Below, one piece after another: positions 19,704-31,425 of a stretch of DNA of 64,000 nt. Within the stretch, counting starts at the first letter, position 1, and every line of letters starts with the position of its first letter. The position numbers and the translations under genes were made by a program. The stretch is from Rhynchopus sp. YZ270_cl-10 (taxonomy: Eukaryota; Euglenozoa; Diplonemea; Diplonemida; Diplonemidae), in contig OZ037907.1 in assembly GCA_964035575.1 (NCBI GenBank), positions 558,001-622,000 on the forward strand. The letters are read 5' to 3'. The notes under the pieces are model-generated. The model saw only the letters and a program-made list of their open reading frames with translations. It searched no databases and was not told the DNA's origin.

Positions 19704-20588
19704 TGTGTCGATATTACTCTCCTATATAAGCACAACCCATTGGCCTGGGTGGGGTAATCTGATGAGGTTAACAAAAGGTCTTTTGGAGAGGAAAAAAAAA
19801 TACCCAGCAGCTGAAAAGAATCAGAGAGCACACAAACACCGTAGAGAATGTGGACAAAAAAAAAAGAAAGTCTTGGGAACAGATCGAAGTGGGTGACACA
19901 GGCGTGGATGTACCTTAGTTCATTGTCAAGAGAAAGAGGAATTCTTCTGAAGAACCCCGAGAGACGATAAGGAAACAGAGGGGGTCAGACAGTGTGCAGT
20001 TGAAAAAAAAATTGGTACAAAAATTGGTATTAAAAAAAAGGGGGGTTAGGAACTACTCACAAAAACTGCTTTCAAAACACATACACGCTTCTAGCGTATG
20101 CAAGCTTACAACACAAAACCCTGCATCAGTGCTATCAATATGGCTCTACATACAGTAACAAAACCGCAAAAAAACCCCCCATTATGCCACAGAAAGCGAC
20201 CCTTTTAGAGTCTTCGGTTGACCTCCCACACGTAAATATTCGAGGAATTTACCCATGATGAAGCATGGATGTACAAAGTACTTTTATTTGCTTCAAGTAC
20301 ATAACGTAAAAAGAAAAGCTGAGAAACGACACACAAAAGAAGATAAACCTAAGTCTCTTGCACGCACCTACCATCTACCCCACAAAGCCACACACAACGC
20401 TACACTGTCATCGTGACATATCAGAATGATCTCATGGTAAAAACGATGACATTGACACGTCATAATGACATCTACCACACGTCATTCTGACATGTCCAAT
20501 GACATGTACCACGTGTCACGTTGACATGCTAGCATCGTGCACACCCCTCTAATATCCAATACCGGCCCCCCTTTAGAACACCAAAAAC
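19704..20588. other. Intergenic, no gene seen
   Basis: A-rich spacer. Around 20400-20530 there is a cluster of GACATG and CGTCAT motifs in both orientations (short internal repeats). No ORF of interest. Confidence 0.5.
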
Positions 20589-21104
20589 CTACTTTACGGG
20601 TCTGAGCGGCTGTGGGAGAAGATGCTGTTGTGTGCGTGCTGTTGCGACCATGGTGCCCATCTCCCCGTCCACTTCCGCTGAGAGGCTGTTGTCGTCCGCA
20701 TCACCACCACCACGATCTTCAGCGACATCATCAGCAGGGAGCTGTGTCGGTGCGTCCCCTTGAGACAGCTTGAGGGCATGCATCGGGTCCTTCTTGAGGA
20801 AGGATACCGTCATGATCACAACGTAGACTATGAGGGAAACGCTCATGACGACAACAATGACGATGATGACGTCCGTCTTCGCAGGGTCGTCGACGATGGG
20901 CTCACAGTAGTATGGCTTCTGGTAGCTTGCGGTCATGCAGCGGTAGTCCTTGCAGCATGCATCCTCGTCGTTGTCGTTGCAGTTGGGCGGGTTCACGCAG
21001 GTCTCGTTGTCGCCGCTGTCACTATCGTTGCCCAGCACCCCAGGAAGGACCGGCTGTGCGATACTGCACCCCACCGACAGCAAGACCAAAAGATATCGGC
21101 TCAT
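20589..21104 (-). CDS. Small Cys-rich type I membrane protein
   Basis: A 171-residue protein: signal peptide (MSRYLLVLLSVGCSIAQP), a short acidic ectodomain with six Cys between about residues 36 and 68 (ETCVNPPNC, ACCKDYRC, YYCEP), one membrane helix (VIIVIVVVMSVSLIVYVVIM, about 79-100) and a roughly 65-residue acidic, Ala/Asp-rich tail. A pyrimidine-rich stretch ending CCCTAAG lies two bases before the ATG on the minus strand, fitting an acceptor site. Family unknown; topology suggests a surface or endomembrane protein. It lies in the same orientation as the VASt and Cys-rich neighbours. Confidence 0.65.
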   Translation of the reverse strand: MSRYLLVLLSVGCSIAQPVLPGVLGNDSDSGDNETCVNPPNCNDNDEDACCKDYRCMTASYQKPYYCEPIVDDPAKTDVIIVIVVVMSVSLIVYVVIMTVSFLKKDPMHALKLSQGDAPTQLPADDVAEDRGGGDADDNSLSAEVDGEMGTMVATARTQQHLLPQPLRPVK

Positions 21105-21199
21105 TGCTTAGGGAAAGGGGAGGGGAGGGGCTGAGGGAGAAGGTTTAGTGTGAATCAAGGTAGGTCGTGAAGGGAAAAAATCTCAGTTGTCTTTTTTTG

Positions 21200-21230
<31 letters not shown>

Positions 21231-22626
21231 GATCAGAAGTCTAAATGATCAGAAAGACTAGAGGTTTCTTTTTAGAGGGAAAAAGTGATACAAATACTTT
21301 GAAGTGATTTTTTTTGGGCCACCTACGCGCACCCGACGTCTTTTTTTTTAGCTGATCTGAAGAAAAAAAATAAGAAAAAAAAAAACAGAACACAAAACAA
21401 ACAAAACGTAAAGAGATGTGTCTGCGAAGAAGAAAAAAATACAGCGGGGGTTTTTTGCAGGTGTGAAAGCATTTTTCCCCCTGCCGACACAACGTACACA
21501 TAACAATGAGAAGGTTTTTTTTTTTTTTTGAAACCAACAAATGGCCCTCAGAGGGTATCCTTGGTTTCACTATGTAACACACAAAAAGAAAAATCTTGAA
21601 TTATGTGTGCACCTCTGCAACACACATCAAAAATGGAACACTTGAAAAGAGAGGGTTCACCTTGAGCCCTCTCGGGCAGGTCGTGAAGGAAATAAAGAGG
21701 AAAAAAAAAAAAGTTTGGTGATGAATCTAAGCATCTCTGTGTTTAGTCACCCGGGCATTAAAAAAGAAGTTGTTATGTTGCAAACACTGCGTTAACAAAA
21801 GCGAGTAACAGGGGGTTGCAAGGTACATCATGATGGGATTGACAGACGAAATATCATTATTTTTTCCATTGAAAACTTTGGTTCGATTAGTGTACATCAT
21901 GCTATGCATACGGCCTGGACTCCGCCTCGGCTCAGGCTGAGTCGGCCCGACTCGGCTCCTCTGCACAGCATGGTACACATCCGAGGATGAGCTCCACACT
22001 ATGTACTATTTATTGTTTTATCTACAAAGCGTATCTTAAAGGAGAAATAGTTCCTCAGATACGGTCGTCCAATCACCCTCCAAACAGGGTAATTAAGCAA
22101 CCAACGAAAACCTTTCCTTCCTTTTACCTACCAGAGTAACTATTTTTCCGATTGTCCACAGTAAAAAAACGCAACCCCAAAAGGACGTTACTGGTTTAAG
22201 GTTAAAGGAGGGAACAGCATCGTTCACTTAGCTTTGGGTCTACAGGCCGTTCGCGGCTCCACGACAAAAAAAAGCTGTGTTCAACGCGCACACCTTTTCC
22301 TCTGGGTTTGGTTAGGCAGGGTTGTGGATCGCAACGGGACAAAGAAAAAAAAAAGCGTTCAAATTCGAACCTGAAAAGTGCTTAGACACCTTGAGAACAA
22401 AAAAAACAAAAAAATGTCAAACAAAACCCCCTAAAGTATAGCCAACTGATCTCTTTAGACAAAATGAATATTTTCTATTGAATGCAGCCAAATAGAGTGT
22501 CAAAAGTCTGTTTGGCGCAATATGGATTAAATAAAAATGAATTTTCCTGCAGCGGGATGGGGTTGGGAAAACCGTAATTTTTTTTTTAAAAAGCTGCCAA
22601 GAGCTCTCACTCTCACTACATTTTTG
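21105..22626. other. Intergenic with homopolymers and dispersed repeats
   Basis: Holds an A run at about 21200-21230, a family A-like unit at 21718-21755, a G/C-rich imperfect palindrome at 21905-21990 (CTCGGCTCAGGCTGAG core) and an inverted R2 copy at 22018-22150. No supported gene. Confidence 0.5.
22018..22150 (-). repeat. Dispersed repeat R2, inverted copy
   Basis: Complement of the block at 1230-1390 and 40598-40685, with CTACAAAGCG, GGAGAAATAGT, CCAATCACCC and GGGTAATTAAG. Confidence 0.65.
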
Positions 22627-23417
22627 TTTTCAACTTACCTTCCTTCACCCCCCCTGTAAGGGTAACCGTAGGTGAAGTAAGGTATAGTATTGAAATCGAT
22701 GTGGGGGGGGAGTAAAGGGTCAATTTTACAAAACCAGATTTTGAGGAAAATTTTAGCCGAAAATGGGCCCCACGTATAAGCAACCGGGCTCATATTTCTC
22801 AAAATTTAAGTGGTCAAAAAATTGTCCAATTTTCGAGATTGACCCCACCACTGCACGGGCGGAGCCCAAAAATGCAAATAAGGACCCCTTTTCAACTTAC
22901 CTTCCTTCACCCCCCCTGTAAGGGCAACCGTAGGTGAAGTAAGGTATAGTATTGAAATCGATGTGGGGGGGGAGTAAAGGGTCAATTTTACAAAACCAGA
23001 TTTTGAGGAAAATTTTAGCCGAAAATGGGCCCCACGTATAAGCAACCGGGCTCATATTTCTCAAAATTTAAGTGGTCAAAAAATTGTCCAATTTTCGAGA
23101 TTGACCCCACCACTGCACGGGCGGAGCCCAAAAATGCAAATAAGGACCCCTTTTCAACTTACCTTCCTTCACCCCCCCTGTAAGGGTAACCGTAGGTGAA
23201 GTAAGGTATAGTATTGAAATCGATGTGGGGGGGGAGTAAAGGGTCAATTTTACAAAACCAGATTTTGAGGAAAATTTTAGCCGAAAATGGGCCCCACGTA
23301 TAAGCAACCGGGCTCATATTTCTCAAAATTTAAGTGGTCAAAAAATTGTCCAATTTTCGAGATTGACCCCACCACTGCACGGGCGGAGCCCAAAAATGCA
23401 AATAAGGACCCCTTTTA
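22627..23417. repeat. 262-bp satellite, three tandem copies
   Basis: Three nearly identical units begin TTTTCAACTTACCTTCCTTC at about 22627, 22888 and 23150. Each contains GATTGACCCCACCACTGC and GAAAATGGGCCCCACG. Single-base differences only (for example GTAAGGGTAAC versus GTAAGGGCAAC), so the expansion is recent. Confidence 0.95.
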
Positions 23418-23548
23418 ATTTGTTCTCTTGAAATGTGTAATTTCAAGTTTTCGCGAAAAAAAATATGAACTGATCCTACAAGGGTTGAAGGAAGGTGGTT
23501 GAAAATTACAATAACAACAAGAACAACTAATTGCTAAGAAAAAAACGG

Positions 23549-23970
23549 GGTGTGCTGTGGAAAACCCCGCGTGATTTTCGAAAGCACCGTAGCATCCAAG
23601 CGATTTGCTGGAGGTGCTGCTGTGCCTGGTGTGATCGACGTGTTGTCGTTTGTGCATTCTGTGCTTCTTCCGCACTGCTCCAACGACGACGACACTGCGT
23701 GGGACCCTGTGGACAAAAATGAGCTGGAACACGCCGAGCCTGCCGAGACTACGTCCAACAACGCTATCGATCAGATGGTGCTGGATGAAGAGGACAGCCC
23801 CCCTTCTTGAACATTTCAGGTGCTGGCGTCCCAGTGGGTCTGGCAGCGTACGAAGAGCGTTATCATACCTGCAGAAGAGCAGAGTGCTGGGTGTGTTGTA
23901 GGTTACTTCTACAGGGTGGAGTTCCACAGCACACGCCGTTTTTTTTCCGATAGCAATTACTTGTTTTTTT
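23549..23970 (+). pseudogene. Transposon-derived coding relic, copy 1
   Basis: Codon-like sequence in more than one frame: VLSFVHSVLLPHCSNDDD, then NELEHAEPAE and QMVLDEEDSPPS, then in a shifted frame VLASQWVWQRTKSV and VVGYFYRVEFH. A second copy with the same protein-like pieces lies inverted at 63690-64000. The acidic stretch and the repeat status suggest the C-terminal region of a mobile-element protein. The family is not identified. Confidence 0.4.
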
Positions 23971-25510
23971 TTTTTTTTGAAAACTTGGTTGTATTAGTGT
24001 AGCCACCCAGAGTGTGCTCCACTAATATTTTTTTTGTTACAAAAGGAAAGAACGTGTTGCGCCTTGCAAGGAGGAAGAAGAAAAAGAAAAACTTCCACTG
24101 CGAAAGAAGTAGTTGTTAGTGCGGACACCGCCATGGATACCAGCACAAAAACACCTTACAGGCGACCTCAGCAAGACGATATACTATGTATCTAGAACGT
24201 ACCAAAGCACACCTCCATGACTGACCCACATATGATGCCAGACCCTGGGGTGACTAAAGCAAAGAGAATAGCTGGCAGCGCACAACGCTTTACATCTTCT
24301 TGAAAAAAAAAGGGGGGGAAATCTAACGAAGGTACCCATATACCTTTCAAAGACAGTTGAAAGAGACGCTGGAGAATGGGTGCGGCTCTTGTGACACACA
24401 CACATACACAGCTTTAAATTAAATTCATAATTCAGTTCAAAGAATTGAAAGCCCATTGCAGACACTTTCTTCTCGACAAAGGAGGTTCAGTAAGAGTGTG
24501 GCAGAGGAAGCTCTGGCCTGATCCCTCCCTAAAATTATTTTTGGAACAATAAAACGCAAAAAGGGGAAAAAAAACATTCGCCCAAAGGGGAACGTAATTT
24601 AAGAATAAAACAACAAAAGCAACGCTCGTTTTAATCCTTGTCCGCAGGCGGACGAAGTACGTTTTTTTTAAAAGAAAAGCATTTAAAGAAATTGAAAGGT
24701 ATTTCAACATATGCAATCAATAAATTGGTAGCATAGGTATAGGGATCAAAGATGAAAATGTGCATGATGCACACCCATATTCAATCCGAAAATACAAAAC
24801 TGCTCTTCCGAAACAATTTGACTTGAAATACAACAGCCCTCTCGTGACAGTGTACCTTGGTACAATGACCGGTGCACCGGGTGTACCAGTGAAAACAATG
24901 CTATAAATGGATGAAATCCTAAGAGACCGACAACAAATGGTCTCCATCCTGGCCTAAGCCATCTTGCCAACCTGTAAGAGCAAGGTTTCTTTCAACAAAA
25001 AAATTAAGAAAAAAAAAACTGTTATTTTCATTGTGCCTTGTATCAACAAAACCTATTCTTGATAAGATTATGTCGACATACTTCACACCCTTTTCTTTCG
25101 ATATTGAGAAAGTGTATTAAAACAGATGATAGACCAAAAAATCTGACTGACGTTGTCAGGGCGTTCGTTATGCGCTATTCTAACAAAAAACAAATCAAAA
25201 AAATCGATTTGACAAAGGAGGATGAGAGGCTTTAGATTCATCTTAGTCAACCAAAATAAAGAAAATGTGCATGCCGCCTCACTACACCGGGCTAACACAC
25301 AACAGCCACTTCTTCTCTATGGGCTAGACACTGTAACCCCACTGCGTCGACCAAAAAACCGCAGTACGCGGCAGCAACAGAGATGTTATAAAGCACACAG
25401 TACCAATAACGCTCCACCAGCGAGGTGATTAAAAGTGAAGTTGATAGTGCAAACGCCTCTGGGACGCAGGCACTGACACTCTATACGATTTAAAAAAAAA
25501 CCCCCCTTTT
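23971..25510. other. Intergenic with hairpin family B and C copies
   Basis: Contains a T run with TTGTATTAGTGTAG (23960-24005), a family B unit at 24818-24895 and a family C unit at 25430-25485. Short ORFs on both strands show no recognisable domain. Confidence 0.5.
24818..24895 (+). repeat. Hairpin family B member
   Basis: ACTTGAAATACAACAGCCCT followed by CTCGTGACAGTGTACCTTGG, then a GGTGCACC hairpin. Related copies at 27858-27935, 30264-30350, 40980-41012, 48387-48425, 50692-50740 and 53196-53280, all in this orientation. Confidence 0.75.
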
Positions 25511-28500
25511 TTACGCAGTGCAGTGATCGTCAAAGATCCCTATTCTGGGGTCTTCTTCCCATGCGTGTATTGCGCGGGATGCGGGAGGGATTGTGAGGTA
25601 CATGTCTGTTCCGTATCCTGGGAGGGTTTGATAGGAGATGCTGCCACCTGCGTAGCGTGAGTAGACGCGGGAGAGGGGCAGCCCAAAGCCGAAGCCTGCG
25701 AATTGCAGAGCGTTTGGGCCGTCGTCTGATGAGGGGTAGTTGACCTTGTAATATTCGTTGTCCTTGACGCTGGGCGAGGCTGTGCTGTAGCCGTAACTGC
25801 CTGCGTTCTTGATGTCCTGGATGCCCCCACCACGGTCGCTGATCACCACCGTCACCGCATCCCCCTTACAAATCCGGAAGACGATCTTCTCAGGCGTCTT
25901 GGACCGCTCCAACGACGCCCGCACCGCGTTCTTGCAAAGCTCAAACAGAATATACTCCATATGACTAGCCACACACAGCAGCTCGCAGTCGACGTCCCCT
26001 ACAATGCTATAGTCAATACTACGGTCGTACGACTCTGACGCAAGGTAAAGCACCTGAGACATGCAGTTGTCCACGATGTTGCGGGGCTTGATCAGGGAGT
26101 ACACCCCATATTGGTTGGGGCGGGTTTTGCCGGTTGTGACCTGTAGAAAGAGAGAGAATGTGGCGTAGTTTTCGCCACCGTATACCGTCTTTTGAAAAAA
26201 TATGAAAAAAGACGGTATATTCTTTTCTTAACCCTATAAGAGCCAAGCCATATTTTCAAGCCACTTTTGAGTTTTGGTTTTTGGGGCTCTCCAACCGGTA
26301 AAGGGACCCCAGATGCAAATTTTTGATCGTACCTGGCCGCAATTGAAAGATTTTGAACACGGCTTTCAATTCCATTTTTTTAAGTTTTTTTTCGAAAAAA
26401 AATGTTATCCCCAAAATGAGGTGAGCATAAAATCCACTTTTTGGTTTTTTACTAATTCGGCCGGCCGAGGAAAAACACGTAAATTATTTCTGTCCGAAAA
26501 TGGCGTTATTTGAAAGATTGATCACAAAATCTTTTCAAAGAAAAAAAATCGAGCAAAAAGTCCTAGTAGAACCCAACTTATATGAGTGCAGCTCTGTTAG
26601 CAGCCATGTCTAAAACTGATTTCCTTAACGATTTACACTGAAACATGGCTAAAAACGTAAAAAAGGGGCGATTTTTCACAATTTGGGCATCTCCTGAGGT
26701 CGAAAGCCCCCAGAATGGGTCGGAACGACCCTGTGACCCGAAAATCCATGAAAAAAGCACCCCGAAATACGAAAAAACAGTGAAAATTCGGCTTACTGTG
26801 TGCTCTGCATAGGTCGTGTGTGTGGGGTGTTTTTGTGGTTTTGGTGGCAACTCGCCCCAGCATCCAAATGGCAAACAGATGCACAAAGGTTTTCGATTTT
26901 TGCTTATTTTAAAAGATTTGAGTCAAATAGTTTCCCCATAAACCAAAGGATTTTTACGAAAACAAGCAGAACCAGTATCAGATCATGATGACCCTTAGTC
27001 ATAACCACGTCCTTCGGGTCGAAAGGGTGCCTCTTGGGTGGGTAGCAGTCCACAGATCCAAAGTACAATCAGATGCGTAAAAGTTTTCGATTTTTGTTTC
27101 TTTTGAAAGATTCGTGTCAAAATCTTTGAAATATATAAAAATATTTTAACGAAAACGAGTAGAACCTCATACAGAGCATGGGGTGTCATTGAGGAACCAG
27201 AATAGGGGGTGCTCGTCCAAAGGGCTTTGAAAAGTGGCACGACTCCCCCAGCATCGAAAGTATTATCCGATGCATAAAAGTTTTCGATTCTTGCTTCTTT
27301 TGAAAGATCGGTGCAAATTCTTTCCACATAAAAAAAATGTTTTTACGAAAATGAGTAGACCCTATGTCAGAGCACGTTGTCCTACAGATTTTAGAATGTG
27401 GGGGGGTCACAGGGGTGCCCACACCCCCACCCCGCCTCCCCCCAGCATCGAAAGTAATACCCGATGCATAAAAATTTTCGATTCTTGCTTCTTTTGAAAG
27501 ATCGGCGAAAAATCTTTCGAAATATATAAAAATATGTGTTCACAAAAATGGGTAGAACCCGACTAATGGCTTGTAGGCATTGGGTACCGCGAAAGGTACA
27601 TATTTGGGGTGTAGGTGAAAAAACGTCACTTTTGGTGAAAGTAGCACCCCAGCCCCCAGCACCGAAACTAATATCAGATGCACAAAAGTTTTCGACTCTT
27701 GCTTCTTTTGAAAGATCGGTGCAAATTCTTTCCACATAAAAAAAATGTTTTTACGAAAATGAGTTGAACCTGTCTAAAATCATGGCGTCATTTCGAAAGC
27801 CATTAAAGTGGCTCTTGGCTCTTATAGGGTTAACGAAACAAAAAAGAATGCAAAGCTGGTGCAAAAAAAGTTGAAATACAAAACCCCCATGAACAATGCA
27901 CCTTTGGTATGACCATGCAGCAGTGAAGGTGGGTCCAGATGAAGCGTGTGTTCTTTCGGTCTTTCAGTCCTGTGGACTGCAAGGCTGTGGTAGTACCCGA
28001 TCACGGTAGACTGCGATACCCATTTCCGCGCAGCGGGCCTCTCCATGTCTTCCTCAGGGCTACTCGGTACGTTTCCTCGAACGCCCTCACAAACATCAAC
28101 CATGCAGTTGACGTATACAAGAAGATGAACTCCCGCCCCCCTGTATTGTGCCTTCTGTCGGACAACTTCTTGGGGATTGTTCGGTGTGTCGGTGCAAACA
28201 CTTCTTGTGCCCACTGCAAGACCCTTGGTCCTGTGAGAGCGACGGAGATGATGCGAATTGTGGCGAAGTGCTGCGGCAATTTCCCCACTCCCCCGAAGGA
28301 ACTCCTGATGAGGATACGGCAAAGCCAGAAGTGAGTGACCCCCCCCCCACCAACGCAGGTGAAGAATCGGACACTCCGTCGGAGGCGAATTCGTAGAATC
28401 CCGTTCTGTCCCAGATGCAGATGGACGACAAGAACGAACATGAGGAGGGTACTGTCGATATTGTGCCTCATTATGAGACACTTGAACAGACTCTCAGGAG

Positions 28501-29168
28501 AATTCACCTGAAGGCTGCCATGGGTGGACCCCCCCCCCACAACTATCTTACATTATTTCGATGTTGACATTCAAAAAGAAAAATACCTTATGATGGAGCA
28601 CCAGCAGCAACTCTCCCAAGACACGTCTTCCGATACGCTGCACCAGAGCACGGTCTAGGAAGGTGTCTATGTACTTGAAGTCGATGCGCGCACTGTCAGG
28701 GAGCACGCGGACATCTTTGATTCCTTTCGACATGTTGGAGATGACGTCTGCATGCAGATTGAGCCGCGAGGTGAGGAGCTGGCAGAAGCTTTCGTGCTTC
28801 TCAAAGGTATCAGGGCTGTCATGCTGCAGGAGCAAATCAAATGAGTGGCCGTACTCCTCATACACACCTTCGATGTGTGGGTTCACACCAACAATGTACG
28901 GAAGCGCCTGAAAATCCCGCAAAGTCCTTGCAAGACGAACAGGAAGTTCCTTATGCAAAAACTGCGACAACTTCAGAATCGACTTCCGATCGACCGTTTC
29001 AGAATACTTCACAATGTACTCCGGTGTAACGTGGAGTGGGCTCTGTGACGCATATTTCTCTACAGTCTGGTCGTAAAAGGAGAGCGTCGGGCGGGGCTCT
29101 CGTCGCTTTGTGTTGAACAGCGGCTGGGTTGATTTGGTGGGGGAAAGAAGCGTGCGTGCACAACGCAT
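25511..29168 (-). CDS. Mitochondrial pyruvate / branched-chain dehydrogenase kinase, two exons
   Basis: Exon 1 is 28587-29168 and exon 2 is 25511-26140; the phase-0 intron is 2446 bp. Together they give 403 residues, normal for PDK/BCKDK. The N terminus (MRCARTLLSPTKSTQP) is basic and hydroxylated, like a mitochondrial presequence. Exon 1 carries the helical BCDHK domain (VEKYASQSP through LTSRLNLHADVISNMSKG). Exon 2 carries the GHKL ATPase: N box ELCKNAVRASLER, G1 box DRGGGI, and GFGFGLPLSRVY. The enzyme would phosphorylate and switch off the E1 subunit of a mitochondrial 2-oxoacid dehydrogenase. The start is the first ATG after a TTTTACAG acceptor, 27 bases upstream. Which of the two complexes it targets cannot be told here. 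The intron is loaded with a piggyBac-like element and an antisense transposase relic. Confidence 0.85.
26232..27829. mobile_element. piggyBac-like non-autonomous element in the kinase intron
   Basis: Flanked by TTAA on both sides (26228-26231 and 27830-27833). Perfect 16-bp inverted ends CCCTATAAGAGCCAAG / CTTGGCTCTTATAGGG. A second inverted block AGCCACTTT directly follows the right-end TIR but is displaced by 11 bp at the left end, echoing the asymmetric spacer of piggyBac ends. The interior has about four diverged tandem units of 150-190 bp (with GCATCGAAAGTAATATC, AGTTTTCGATTCTTGC and TTTGAAAGATCGG) from about 26880 to 27760. No transposase. Confidence 0.85.
27860..28550 (+). pseudogene. 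DDE-transposase-like relic antisense in the kinase intron
   Basis: Frames at 27939-28334 and around 28413-28545 look coding: HAVDVYKKMNSRPPVLCLLS, a possible Zn-binding piece TSCAHCKTLGPVRATEMMR, NFPTPPKELLMR, an acidic linker, then ETLEQTLRRIHLKAAMGG. A C-x2-H-C piece followed by a FPTP segment near the C terminus is, as I recall it, seen in protist and cnidarian pogo-like transposases. The frame is broken. It may be the C-terminal half of the family seen at 3-653. It starts with a family B hairpin at 27858-27935. Confidence 0.35.
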
Positions 29169-29580
29169 TTCAGGTGTACCGTGACGTGGTGTGTGCTGTA
29201 AAAGGAGGGTATGAAAAAGTAATTTTTTTTTTTTCGCAAAATTTAAAAAAAGTATCATTCCAAAAGACACTCCAAGGTGTACAAGATAGCATGCCGACCA
29301 CCGATAAATTGCAGGTTTCAGGCTTGAGTGCTCTGCCCTGTTTACTCGCCGTTAAGGTTTTCCAATTCCAGCGACAAACTAGCATTAGCCGAATCCTTCG
29401 TGATGGAGACACCAGTCAGGTGGGGGAGTTTGGCTGGGGCGGCACAATTTGCTACTCGGAGAGAACATCGATGAGAAATAGATGTATTTGCGGACTCTGA
29501 AGTTTTTGACATCATTCCGATTGTATTGTGTGTAACAAATGTTATGCCAGGGACTTCCACATAAAAAATAGAGAGCTCAA

Positions 29581-29867
29581 GACATACATGTTGGTACGTA
29601 CGTAAAACGCGCAAAAAACGCGCAAAAAACGTACAAAAAACACAAAAACGTACTACGTTTTTCAAAAATAATCAAAATAATCACTTTTTAATACAACATT
29701 ACAGCAAAAATAATATTTTTGCTCTGTGTTTTTGGTACGTTTTAGTACGTTTTTTTGCGCGTTTTTGTTACGTTTTTGTGACGTTTTTTATTAAAAACAT
29801 TTTTTGATTATTTTGCGCGTTTTTTTATTATTTTTGCGCGTTTTACGTACGTACCAACATGTATGTC
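29581..29867. mobile_element. 287-bp TIR element E9
   Basis: Inverted ends GACATACATGTTGGTACGTA with CGTAAAACGCGCAAAAA on both sides, about 37 bp perfect. The interior is A/T-rich with further GTACGTTTT and GCGCGTTTTT motifs. No ORF. Confidence 0.85.
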
Positions 29868-30489
29868 AAGAGAGGTAAATTGTGTGACCATTAAAAAACC
29901 CAATTCTTTTTTTTCTCCATTTTTGACCAAATCCTGCTTTTTTTTTAGTAGCCTTCTCTTTTCTCTTTAGGGTTTGGAGAGGGGGGTAGTTTTTATTTTA
30001 TTTTAACACCCCTCCTCCTCCTTCTCCTGAACAGAACCCTTTCTCAAAAAAAAAGAGAAAAAAAAGAAGAGAATTATGAAGCGGCTCATCTTTAGCACCA
30101 CTTAAGAAAAGACAGAAAAAAAAGAGGGAGAGGGGGCATCTCACTTGGGTGCTTCTCGGGGAAACACACACATTAATAGCTTTGTCCCCCCCATCCTCTA
30201 TCCCCCCCCGACCCCAATCCCTCAACCGAATGAATTGTTCGCCACTACCTTGACACAAAAAAAAGTTGACTTGAAATACAAAGCCCGCTCGTGAACAGTG
30301 TACCTTTGGTGCAGGATGGAGGTGAACCGGGGTGGACCCCTCAACCATGCAGTCAAAAAAAAAAACACTTCCCTTAAACACTGCTAAGAGGGTTCTATCC
30401 ACGACGCAGAAAAAGGGCGATCGCGATTTGCGTGCCTATCTGAACAAAGCCCCCACACCAGAATGGATCATGTCGTGGCAATGTGCTTC
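29868..30489. other. Intergenic with a hairpin family B copy
   Basis: A/T homopolymers and a family B unit at 30264-30350. A minus-strand ORF of 134 codons here is low-complexity and overlaps the repeat; not supported as a gene. Confidence 0.5.
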
Positions 30490-31208
30490 TCAGTCAAGGT
30501 TCTTCATGTGCCAGAGTCCGTCTCCCATGTGGTGCATATTGGCGATGCAGGGCCCTTTGTTAACCTGTTTGGAAAGAAAAAATAGAAAAACGACAGGATA
30601 TGACAGTGAAGCATTAATAAATGAAAGACAAAACCACTTTTTCGCTTTATCACTCAGCATCAGGCGTCTACACTAATACAAGCTCAAAAAAATATGCAGA
30701 AAAGTTAAAAAAACCCCCCTTTAAACCATACCTCAAGAATGTCATCACTGGACATCGTTGTAAGACCCACTGCGATGGGGTGGCGCTTCCCTTCTATTCT
30801 GATCTGCACGGGGGCTTTTTCTGGGAGGCCGGGGGCGACTTTACCGCCTTTGCTGGTGAGCCCTTGGCACATAATGTTCGCGCCGGCGAGGACGAACTTA
30901 CAACCACCGATGTCACACTGCATGATGGGAAGGATGTCGGGGAACTGCTGCAGCAGGCGAATTGTGGGGAAGTACGGCCCTTCACGCTCCTGGAAGAAGA
31001 GCGCCTCGCCTTTGGACGTGATCATGGTGATGTGGTTCTGGCACTTCACCGCGCAGATCGGCACCTTAGCAGGGAACAGCTCGTCAATATGGTCCGCCAG
31101 CAGTGGGTACTGCTCTACAATACGGCCGCGTATTCTGCGCTGTTCGCTGCTCTTCGTGGAGCTAGCGTTGCTAATGTTCTCCTTCCCAAACTTCTGGAAC
31201 AGCGGCAT
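30490..31208 (-). CDS. MCTS1: MCTS1/Tma20 homologue (translation re-initiation factor), two exons
   Basis: Exon 1 is 30732-31208 and exon 2 is 30490-30564; the intron is 167 bp with GAG|GTATGG and a CAG acceptor. The joined product is 183 residues, almost the length of human MCTS1 (181). The N-terminal domain aligns well (MPLFQKFGKENISNASSTKS; LLADHIDELFPAK; VKCQNHITMITSKGEALFFQ; REGPYFPTIRLLQQFP). The PUA domain follows: KFVLAGANIMCQGLTSKGGK, then KRHPIAVGLTTMSSDDILE, and exon 2 gives NKGPCIANMHHMGDGLWHMK. MCTS1 pairs with DENR to recycle the 40S subunit and help re-initiation; a separate DENR gene would be expected elsewhere. Exon 2 is too short to appear as an ORF and was found by homology of the C-terminal motif. 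Confidence 0.92.
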
Positions 31209-31425
31209 CTTTTCTTCCTTTTTTTTTCTCTTGTACCCTATTTTTTGTGAAATAATTTAATGCGGGGGGGAGGGAGAGAAAAAACTGTTGTTGATGCAGG
31301 CACCTCCGCACGATGCCAAGCCATCCGGATGAAAGCACACACCCTGCGGCCAATCAACAGTAGATGTAAAAAAGGAAACCTAATGACTTCGTAAAGAAAA
31401 AAAAATAGTTGAAACGTACTAAAAC

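Noticed and set aside
20400-20535. GACATG/CGTCAT clusters as an origin or regulatory array
   Set aside because: Irregular spacing and no conservation evidence; listed only as short repeats.
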